Origin: Pelomonas sp047654805
Lineage (GTDB): Bacteria; Pseudomonadota; Gammaproteobacteria; Burkholderiales; Burkholderiaceae_C
Reading direction: 5' to 3'
Assembly: GCF_047654805.1 (NCBI RefSeq)
Contig: NZ_JASGIV010000001.1
Span: 3,472,001-3,536,000, forward strand
Length of the DNA: 64,000 nt
The notes under the pieces are model-generated. The model ran no database searches. It saw nothing but the letters and a program-made list of their open reading frames with translations, and was not told where the DNA came from. Shown piece after piece: positions 57,903 to 64,000 of the stretch (the first letter of the stretch is position 1; every line of letters begins with the position of its first letter). The position numbers and the translations under genes are program-made.

Positions 57903-60217
57903 ACAAGCCCGAAGCCCTGCCAGCGCTGCATCCCGTCGTTGGCCGCTCGACGCCGCACGAGTCAGCCCACCTTCATGTCAGTGGCGCAGCGCCCTATACG
58001 GACGATCTGCCCGAGCCCGCCGGTACGCTGCATGCGGCGCTGGGCCTGTCGCCCATCGCGCACGGCAGGCTGCTGGGCATCGACCTTGAGCACATCCGGC
58101 GCATGCCCGGCGTCATCGCGGTGCTCAGCGCGGCCGACATCCCCGCCGAGAACAACTGCGGCCCGTTGCTGCATGACGACCCCATCCTTGCCGCCGGCGA
58201 ATTGCGCTACGTCGGCCAGCCCGTGTTCGCAGTCGTCGCGACGAACCGTGAAATGGCCCGTCGCGCAGCGGCGCTGGCCAAGCAGGCAATCCAGGCGGAG
58301 CCGTTGCCGCCTGTACTGACTGCGCTCGATGCCCATGCAAAGGGCCAGTATGTTCTGCCGCCCATGCACCTGACGCGCGGTGAGCCGGGCGAGCACTTGG
58401 CCAATGCGCCGCAGCGGCTGCAGGGCAGCTGGAGCCTGGGCGGCCAGGAGCAGTTCTATCTGGAAGGCCAGATCAGCCTGGCCGTGCCGCAGGAGGGCGG
58501 CGAAGGCTTGCTGGTGCACTGCTCCACGCAACACCCCAGCGAGATGCAGCAGCTGGTGGCCCATTGCCTGGGCTGGCACGCGCACCGCGTGGCCGTGCAG
58601 TGTCGGCGCATGGGCGGAGGCTTCGGCGGCAAGGAATCACAGTCCGCGCTGTTCGCCTGCGTCGCGGCCATCGCCGCGCTGAAGCTGAAGAGGCCCGTCA
58701 AGCTGCGCGTGGACCGTGATGACGACTTCCTCGTCACCGGCCGCCGACACGGCTTCGACTACCGCTGGGACGTGGGCTTCGACGCCGACGGTCGCATCCT
58801 TGCCGCCGAGATCGACCTGATCTCCAACGCCGGCCATAGCGCCGACCTGTCCGCGCCGGTCATGGCCCGCGCGCTGTGCCACTTCGATAACGCCTACTGG
58901 CTGCCCCATGTGGCCATGCATGGTTTCTGCGCCAGGACCAATACGCAGAGCAACACCGCCTTCCGTGGCTTCGGGGGTCCGCAGGGCGCCATCGCCGTCG
59001 AGATGATCTTGGACGGCATCGCACGCCGGTTGGGGCTGGACCCGGCCGAGGTGCGCCAACGCAATTTCTACTCAGCAGGACGGGATATGACTCCCTATGG
59101 CCAGCGGGTCGAGGAGTTGCACGCCCAACCGCTGACGGCGCAACTGCTGGCCAGCAGCCGCTACGCCGAACGCCGCGCCGAGATTTCCGCCTTCAACGCC
59201 AGCAGCCCGGTGCTGAAGAGAGGCCTGGCGTTCACGCCGGTCAAGTTCGGCATCTCATTCAATGTGGCCCACCTGAACCAGGCCGGCGCGCTGGTGCATG
59301 TCTACACCGACGGCTCCGTGCTCGTGAACCACGGCGGCACGGAGATGGGCCAGGGGCTGAACACCAAGGTGGCTCAGGTTGTCGCTCATGAATTGGGCCT
59401 GCCGCTGGCATCGGTACGCTGCTCGGCCACCGACACCAGCAAGGTCGCCAACACCTCGGCCACGGCGGCATCCACCGGCAGCGACCTGAACGGCAAGGCC
59501 GCACAGGATGCGGCACGCAAGATCAGGCAGCGACTCGCCGGCCTCGCGGCCGAGCGCTTCGGCTGCGAGGCCGAGCTGGTCGCTTTCGAAGCCGGCCAGG
59601 TCAGCGGAGGTGGCCAGAGCGTCGCCTTCGGCGACCTCGTTGCAGCGGCCTACCTGAAGCGCATCCAGTTGTGGAGCGACGGCTTCTATGCCACGCCCGG
59701 CCTGCACTGGGACAAGACCAGGCTGCAAGGCCACCCGTTCTATTACTACGCCTGGGGCGGTGCTGTCTGCGAGGCCCTGGTTGACACGCTGACCGGCGAA
59801 AGCCGCATCGTCCGCGCCGACATCCTGCACGACGTGGGCCAGAGTCTGAATCCCGCCATAGACATCGGCCAGATCGAAGGCGGCTTCATCCAGGGCATGG
59901 GCTGGCTGACGATGGAGGAGTTGGTCTGGCACCCGGTGACAGGCTTGCTGACGACGCACGCTCCGAGCACCTACAAGATCCCGACGGCCAACGACTGCCC
60001 ACCCGAATTCCGCACCGAGCTCTTCGGCATCGCCAACACCAGCGAAACCATCCACCGCAGCAAGGCCGTGGGCGAGCCTCCACTGCTGCTGGGTTTCGCG
60101 GCGCTGCTTGCGATCAAGGATGCCTGCGCGGCCTGCGGGCCGCAGCGCTGCGACCCGTCGCTGCAAGCTCCGGCAACGGCGGAGGCGGTGCTGCGCGCAA
60201 TAGACTCTGTGCGATGA
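57899..60217 (+). CDS. xdhB: xanthine dehydrogenase large (molybdopterin) subunit
   Basis: 772 aa from ATG 57899. Moco-binding motifs GGGFGGKE, AFRGFGGPQG, GTEMGQGLNTKVAQ and the C-terminal KAVGEPPLLLG with the catalytic Glu, all fitting hydroxylation of hypoxanthine/xanthine. No xdhC (the Moco insertion factor) follows, as it does in many relatives; instead the stop overlaps an amidase-like lipoprotein gene. The enzyme still needs XdhC from elsewhere. Confidence 0.94.
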   Translation: MNKPEALPALHPVVGRSTPHESAHLHVSGAAPYTDDLPEPAGTLHAALGLSPIAHGRLLGIDLEHIRRMPGVIAVLSAADIPAENNCGPLLHDDPILAAGELRYVGQPVFAVVATNREMARRAAALAKQAIQAEPLPPVLTALDAHAKGQYVLPPMHLTRGEPGEHLANAPQRLQGSWSLGGQEQFYLEGQISLAVPQEGGEGLLVHCSTQHPSEMQQLVAHCLGWHAHRVAVQCRRMGGGFGGKESQSALFACVAAIAALKLKRPVKLRVDRDDDFLVTGRRHGFDYRWDVGFDADGRILAAEIDLISNAGHSADLSAPVMARALCHFDNAYWLPHVAMHGFCARTNTQSNTAFRGFGGPQGAIAVEMILDGIARRLGLDPAEVRQRNFYSAGRDMTPYGQRVEELHAQPLTAQLLASSRYAERRAEISAFNASSPVLKRGLAFTPVKFGISFNVAHLNQAGALVHVYTDGSVLVNHGGTEMGQGLNTKVAQVVAHELGLPLASVRCSATDTSKVANTSATAASTGSDLNGKAAQDAARKIRQRLAGLAAERFGCEAELVAFEAGQVSGGGQSVAFGDLVAAAYLKRIQLWSDGFYATPGLHWDKTRLQGHPFYYYAWGGAVCEALVDTLTGESRIVRADILHDVGQSLNPAIDIGQIEGGFIQGMGWLTMEELVWHPVTGLLTTHAPSTYKIPTANDCPPEFRTELFGIANTSETIHRSKAVGEPPLLLGFAALLAIKDACAACGPQRCDPSLQAPATAEAVLRAIDSVR

Positions 60218-60795
60218 AACTCGCCGTCTGCACTACCGCCCTGCTGCTGGCCCTCACGGGCTGCGCCACCGTCAAGCCGCCCTCCCCACAGATCGTCAGC
60301 GTCGATGCCTGGGGCGGCACTTCGTCCGGCACTCTGGCGCCGGCGCAGCAGATCAGCAAGATCACCCTCCATCACCAGGGTGAGATCTGGAAGGACGGAA
60401 CGGACGTTGCGGCCTATCTGCGCCGGCTGCAGCAGTGGTCACGAAACACCAAGCACTGGGCCGACATCCCCTACCACTATGTCATCGCGCCGGATGGCCG
60501 CATCTACGCGGCACGGCCGCTGGCACAGGCCGGCGACACCAATACCGAGTACGACCCGCGCGGCCATGCTTTGGTCATGCTCCTGGGCAACTTCGAGGAG
60601 CAGCAACCCACGCCAGGGCAGCTGGACGCTGCCGTCGAGCTGACCGCATGGCTGGCGCGCGAGCACCGGCTGGGCGTGAACGCCATCGCCAGCCACAAGG
60701 ACTTCAGCAAGCAGACGGTGTGCCCGGGCAAGAACTTCTACGACGCCTACTTGGCGACGGGCTGGTTCAAGGCCGAGGTCGGCAAGCGCCTGTAG
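60214..60795 (+). CDS. lipoprotein N-acetylmuramoyl-L-alanine amidase-like (amidase_2/PGRP fold)
   Basis: 193 aa with a lipoprotein signal (LLLALTGC, Cys17). Amidase_2/AmpD-type zinc site: His in TLHHQG (53-54), His in ASHKDF and Cys in TVCPGKNF, plus PYHYVIAPDGRIYAARP. It probably cleaves the sugar-peptide bond in peptidoglycan at the outer membrane (AmiD-like). It overlaps xdhB (ATGA) though no functional link to purines is apparent. Its stop codon touches that of the convergent LuxR-type regulator gene. Confidence 0.88.
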   Translation: MKLAVCTTALLLALTGCATVKPPSPQIVSVDAWGGTSSGTLAPAQQISKITLHHQGEIWKDGTDVAAYLRRLQQWSRNTKHWADIPYHYVIAPDGRIYAARPLAQAGDTNTEYDPRGHALVMLLGNFEEQQPTPGQLDAAVELTAWLAREHRLGVNAIASHKDFSKQTVCPGKNFYDAYLATGWFKAEVGKRL

Positions 60796-61425
60796 TCAGC
60801 GCGGCTTCTGCGTCGCGACGACGACGGCTTGCGTGCGCGACGTGACGCCAAGCGCCTTAAGCACTGCGGCGACATGGTCCTTCACAGTCTCCACACTGAC
60901 GCCCAGTTCACGCGCAATCAACTTGTTGGACAGGCCCTGCGTCAGCAGATGCAGCACATGCTTCTGGCGCGGCGTCAGCGGCAGATCCGCCCAGTCGGAC
61001 ACTCGAGCGGCCAACTCTGCGGGCCTGGGCGCCTCGTCGGCGCGCGGCTTCAATGGCGGGACATAGGTACCGCCGGCCAGCACTAGGTGAAGGGCCTGCA
61101 CCAACGTGTTCAGGTCGCTTCGCTCGGGCACATAGCCCATCGCGCCGGCACCCAGCGCCTGAAGAGCCTCCTCGGTATCGTCGCTGCCGGATATGACGAC
61201 CACCGGCAACAGCAGATGCTCGCGATGGATCTCCTGCAGCAGTTCGAAGCCGCCGTCCATATGCAGATCCAGCAGCACCAGGCGGGGAATGTCCTGCGCC
61301 AGCGCGGCGCGCGCGGCAGCAACGCTGTCCACGCCTTGCACCCGGGCGCCGACGAAATGCTGTTCGACCAGGCCGGTGAGTGCCGCGCGCACCATCGGAA
61401 AAGCATCGACCAGCAAAATCCGCAT
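60796..61425 (-). CDS. NarL/FixJ-type (LuxR) response regulator
   Basis: 209 aa from ATG 61425 (MRILLVDAFPMVRAAL). Receiver domain with phospho-acceptor Asp53 (VLLDLHMDGG), but the acidic pair normally DD is DA (Asp7, Ala8), so phosphorylation may be altered. The C-terminal LuxR HTH is LTPRQKHVLHLLTQGLSNKLIARELGVSVETVKDHVAAVLKALGV. No partner kinase is adjacent. It ends back to back with the amidase gene without any gap. Confidence 0.88.
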   Translation of the reverse strand: MRILLVDAFPMVRAALTGLVEQHFVGARVQGVDSVAAARAALAQDIPRLVLLDLHMDGGFELLQEIHREHLLLPVVVISGSDDTEEALQALGAGAMGYVPERSDLNTLVQALHLVLAGGTYVPPLKPRADEAPRPAELAARVSDWADLPLTPRQKHVLHLLTQGLSNKLIARELGVSVETVKDHVAAVLKALGVTSRTQAVVVATQKPR

Positions 61426-61457
61426 CACACCCCTCTCGTTACGGTCATCAATGATAG

Positions 61458-62078
61458 TCAACGCAGCGCGGCGGCCAGCAGCGGCTTGGCCCAGGCGGGC
61501 ACGCCGCGCAGCGGCGCATGCGCCACGACGCGACCGCCCTGCATCTGCAGCAACAGCGCGGGCTGGGGCCGGCGGCCGGCGCGCGGGTCAGCCTCGAAGC
61601 TGTTGTCGTAGATACGCAGGCTGGCGAGGTACGGCATCAGCTTGACGAGATTGCTGCGGCTGGCGTCGAAGCGCTCGCGTACCTTGGCCTCTGGAATGTC
61701 ATGCCCACCTGCCGCCACGCGAGTGGCGATGCGGCGCAGGTGCAACTCGGGCGCGGCCAGCCCGGCGAACCAGAGGTGCACCTCGGCTCCGGCCCGCGCA
61801 CCCTCCAGCAACAGCTTCGCGATGCTGGCGCCGCCCAGCGTCGTCTCGAAGGCATAGGTCAGCCCCTCGGCCAGCGCCCGCTCCAGCCCGCGCCTGCCCA
61901 GGGTCCAGGCGAGGCCGTTGGCTTGTTCAGCCGACAGCACTGGCTGCTGCTCGCGCAAGCGGGCGGCGATGATGTCAGGGTTGAAGAACTCGGCGCCGCT
62001 GGACTGGATCGCCGCACCGCCCAGCGAACTCTTGCCGGCGCCGTTGACGCCGGCAAGCACGAAAAGCCTGGCGGGCAA
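61458..62078 (-). CDS. zeta-toxin-family P-loop kinase
   Basis: 206 aa. Walker A AGVNGAGKSS (Lys16), NPDIIAARL and FETTLGG, the set found in zeta toxins, which phosphorylate UDP-N-acetylglucosamine and block cell-wall synthesis. It is shorter than the Gram-positive zeta. It follows 3 bases after a Phd/YefM-like antitoxin gene in toxin-antitoxin order. Whether it is an active toxin or a housekeeping kinase cannot be decided by sequence. Confidence 0.85.
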   Translation of the reverse strand: MPARLFVLAGVNGAGKSSLGGAAIQSSGAEFFNPDIIAARLREQQPVLSAEQANGLAWTLGRRGLERALAEGLTYAFETTLGGASIAKLLLEGARAGAEVHLWFAGLAAPELHLRRIATRVAAGGHDIPEAKVRERFDASRSNLVKLMPYLASLRIYDNSFEADPRAGRRPQPALLLQMQGGRVVAHAPLRGVPAWAKPLLAAALR

Positions 62079-62081
62079 GGT

Positions 62082-62438
62082 TCAGGCCGCCTTGCGCCGG
62101 GAGCGTTTAGCAGCTCTCGCTGCGGCGTGGCCGATGGCCTCCGGCGCCATGGCAAACGCATCCGACAGCGCATCGCCCTGCCCCTGCATGCGCGCCAGCA
62201 TCGCGTCGAACTCGCCGCCGAGCGCACCGAGATCGGGCTCCGCCGCGCGCTGCAGCTCTCGGTAGCGCTCGACTGACATCAGGACATAGGCTGGCTGATC
62301 ATGCTTGGTGATCAGCACCGCGCCATGGGCAGCCACGGCACGGCCCACCTTCTGGATGCCGGCCACGAGCTGCGTGGCCGACACGCTGGGCAGTTGGTCG
62401 GCGATGGCTGGCTCAAGGATGACGGACATGGGCGACAT
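62082..62438 (-). CDS. Phd/YefM-like antitoxin
   Basis: 118 aa from ATG 62438, or 115 aa from ATG 62429; neither has a clear Shine-Dalgarno. Residues LPSVSATQLVAGIQKVGRAVAAHGAVLITKHDQPAYVLMSVERYREL match the Phd/YefM DNA-binding dimer fold, and the Ala/Met-rich helix and basic tail (AARAAKRSRRKAA) would wrap the toxin. The pairing with a zeta-type kinase instead of epsilon is typical of chromosomal gammaproteobacterial/betaproteobacterial systems. Palindromes lie at its start. Confidence 0.8.
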   Translation of the reverse strand: MSPMSVILEPAIADQLPSVSATQLVAGIQKVGRAVAAHGAVLITKHDQPAYVLMSVERYRELQRAAEPDLGALGGEFDAMLARMQGQGDALSDAFAMAPEAIGHAAARAAKRSRRKAA

Positions 62439-62456
62439 TCAGACATCGGAATGTCG
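62433..62456. promoter_or_regulatory. palindrome over the antitoxin start
   Basis: CGACATTC (62433-62440) and GAATGTCG (62449-62456), perfect arms 8 bases apart. Position at the start of the antitoxin gene fits an autoregulatory operator for a toxin-antitoxin operon. Confidence 0.6.
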
Positions 62457-62464
62457 ATATTTTG

Positions 62465-62484
62465 CCTATTTTATGGAAAATAGG
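62465..62484. promoter_or_regulatory. AT-rich palindrome between polA and the antitoxin gene
   Basis: CCTATTTT-ATGG-AAAATAGG, perfect 8-bp arms with a 4-base loop, 4 bases after the polA stop. It may be the polA terminator (no T-run follows) or part of the toxin-antitoxin promoter/operator; its AT content is striking in this GC-rich region. Confidence 0.55.
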
Positions 62485-62487
62485 AAG

Positions 62488-64000
62488 TTAATGGGCCTCC
62501 TCCCAGTTGGCACCCACACCCACCTCGGCCAGCAGTGGCACCTTGAACTCGGCGACGCCCGCCATCAGCCGCGGCACCTCGGTACGCATCCAATCCAGCT
62601 CGGCCTCGGGCACCTCGAACACGAGTTCGTCATGCACCTGCATGATGATGCTCGATTGCTTGGCCGAACGATCCAGTTCCGCCTGCACGGCCAGCATCGC
62701 CAGCTTGATGAGGTCGGCGGCCGTGCCCTGCATGGGCGCGTTGATGGCCTGGCGCTCGGCGCCGGCGCGCCGCGGCCCGTTGCCGCCGCGGATCTCGGGC
62801 AGGTAGATGCGCCGGCCGAACAGCGTCTCCACATAGCCCAGCTCCGCCGCGCGCGCCTTGGTCTCGTCCATATAGCGCTTCACGCCGGCGAAGCGGGTGA
62901 AGTAGCGGTCGATGTAGTCCTTGGCCGCCTTCTGCTCGATGCCCAGCGCGGCGGCCAGGCCGAAAGCGCCCATGCCGTAGATGAGACCGAAATTGATGGT
63001 CTTGGCATAGCGGCGCTGCTCGGACGACACCTCGTCGAGCGGGACGCCGAACACTTCGGAGGCCGTGGCGCGGTGAACGTCCTGGCCCTCCTGGAAAGCC
63101 TTGAGCAGGCCCGGGTCCTCGCTGATGTGGGCCATGATGCGCAGTTCGATCTGCGAGTAGTCGGCGCTGACGATGCGGCAACCCTCGGGCGCCACGAAGG
63201 CTTCGCGCACGCGCCGCCCCTCGGCCGTGCGGATGGGAATGTTCTGCAGATTAGGCTCGTTGCTGGACAAACGCCCCGTGACGGCCACGGCCTGCGCGTA
63301 GTTGGTGTGCACGCGGCCAGTATGGGCGTTGATCTGCAGCGGCAGCTTGTCGGTGTAGGTACTCTTGAGCTTGGCGAGGCCACGGTACTCGAGGATCTTG
63401 GCCGGCAGCGGGAAGTCCGCAGCCAGCTCGGTCAGCACCTCCTCGTCGGTGGACGGCGCGCCGGTGGCCGTCTTCTTGACGACCGGCAGGCCCAGCTTTG
63501 TGAACAGGATGTCGCCGATCTGCTTGGGCGAGCCGATGTTGAACGGCTGCCCGGCGATGTCATAGCACTGCTGCTCCAAAGAGATCAGGCGCTGTCCGAT
63601 CTCGTGGCTCTGCAGCTTGAGCTTGTCAGCGTCTATCAGCACACCATGGCGCTCGATACGGGCCAGCAGCTCGGCCGTGGGCATCTCGATGTCGCTGTAG
63701 ATACGCATGAGGCCCGCATCGGCCTCGATCTGTGGCCACAGTACCTGGTGCAGGTGCAGGCACATCTCGGAATCCTCGCCAGAGTAGGTCGTGGCCTTGG
63801 CCACGTCCACCTGCGCGAACGGGATCTGGTGCACGCCTTTGCCGCACAGATCCTCGTAGCTCAGGCCCTGGCGGCCAAGGTGACGCTCGGCCAAAGCCTC
63901 CAGGTTGTGGGTCTTGTGAGCCTCAAGCACGTAGCTTTCCAACAGCGTGTCGTGCTGCACGCCGGCAAGGGCGATGCCGTGGTTGGCGAAGACATGGCGG
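62488..64000 (-). CDS. polA: DNA polymerase I, C-terminal part (5' end beyond the window)
   Basis: The frame is open to the right edge, so the N-terminal part (5' nuclease and start of the exonuclease domain) is outside. The segment holds the end of the 3'-5' exonuclease-like domain and a complete polymerase domain: motif A DYSQIELRIMAHIS, motif B RRYAKTINFGLIYGMGAF, motif C QVHDELVFEVP, and QGTAADLIKLAM. Repair and Okazaki-fragment processing. Downstream, on the same strand, is the zeta/Phd pair. Confidence 0.96.
   Translation of the reverse strand, partial: RHVFANHGIALAGVQHDTLLESYVLEAHKTHNLEALAERHLGRQGLSYEDLCGKGVHQIPFAQVDVAKATTYSGEDSEMCLHLHQVLWPQIEADAGLMRIYSDIEMPTAELLARIERHGVLIDADKLKLQSHEIGQRLISLEQQCYDIAGQPFNIGSPKQIGDILFTKLGLPVVKKTATGAPSTDEEVLTELAADFPLPAKILEYRGLAKLKSTYTDKLPLQINAHTGRVHTNYAQAVAVTGRLSSNEPNLQNIPIRTAEGRRVREAFVAPEGCRIVSADYSQIELRIMAHISEDPGLLKAFQEGQDVHRATASEVFGVPLDEVSSEQRRYAKTINFGLIYGMGAFGLAAALGIEQKAAKDYIDRYFTRFAGVKRYMDETKARAAELGYVETLFGRRIYLPEIRGGNGPRRAGAERQAINAPMQGTAADLIKLAMLAVQAELDRSAKQSSIIMQVHDELVFEVPEAELDWMRTEVPRLMAGVAEFKVPLLAEVGVGANWEEAH

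Overview
The window is a GC-rich bacterial chromosome segment, densely packed, with many ATGA/GTGA overlaps between neighbouring genes. Gene content and protein style point to a Burkholderiales betaproteobacterium, most like the Rubrivivax/Leptothrix/Roseateles side of the order: a phaCAB operon of the class I type, glnA-ntrBC with a DUF4124-like gene between, nirBD, a LIV-type ABC transporter beside an acyl-CoA ligase, xdhAB plus guanine deaminase, and PgeF next to PhaC. No rRNA, tRNA, CRISPR array, prophage or replication origin was seen. Two genes run off the edges: a J-domain protein at the left and DNA polymerase I at the right.

Layout. 1-5 kb: J-domain protein, a hypothetical gene, an ECF sigma factor coupled to a Ser/Thr kinase with TPR-like region, and a degenerate GGDEF protein. 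5-12 kb: LIV-type ABC transporter (LivFGMH plus binding protein) and an acyl-CoA ligase. 12-15.8 kb: selO-msrB-yciB-bolA chain and a parvulin. 15.8-17.2 kb: one IS110-family element of the IS1111 group, inserted into the U-tract of the parvulin terminator. 17.2-22.2 kb: ybbA/tesA divergent pair, DUF6600-like protein, peptide deformylase, metallo-hydrolase. 22.2-30.2 kb: nitrogen block (nirBD, ntrC, ntrB, glnA) with a clear sigma-54 promoter and NtrC sites before glnA. 30.1-34.5 kb: a tight five-gene envelope/lipid-like operon. 34.6-38 kb: AIM24 protein, GbsR-type regulator, DCC oxidoreductase, then a decayed SDR/DUF2269 locus. 38-43.4 kb: phaCAB with a candidate sigma-54 promoter, pgeF, maiA. 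43.4-52.7 kb: Nudix hydrolase, binding protein, a carbamoyltransferase-like half protein divergent from a Crp/Fnr regulator across an FNR-type box, a GGDEF-EAL protein and a two-component pair. 52.8-64 kb: S9 peptidase, purine catabolism (guaD, xdhAB), amidase lipoprotein, LuxR-type regulator, a zeta toxin/Phd-like antitoxin pair, polA.

How it fits together. The strongest theme is nitrogen and carbon balance: NtrB/NtrC and sigma-54 control ammonia assimilation through glnA, nirBD makes ammonium from nitrite, guaD/xdhAB release nitrogen from purines, and a sigma-54-like promoter before phaC would tie polyhydroxybutyrate storage to the same sigma factor. The most instructive element is the IS1111-type insertion: removing 15831-17234 restores an intact terminator with six Ts, and the element's right noncoding end is rich in hairpins where IS1111 elements are expected to encode their guide RNA. 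All functional calls come from reading the sequence; no database search was run.
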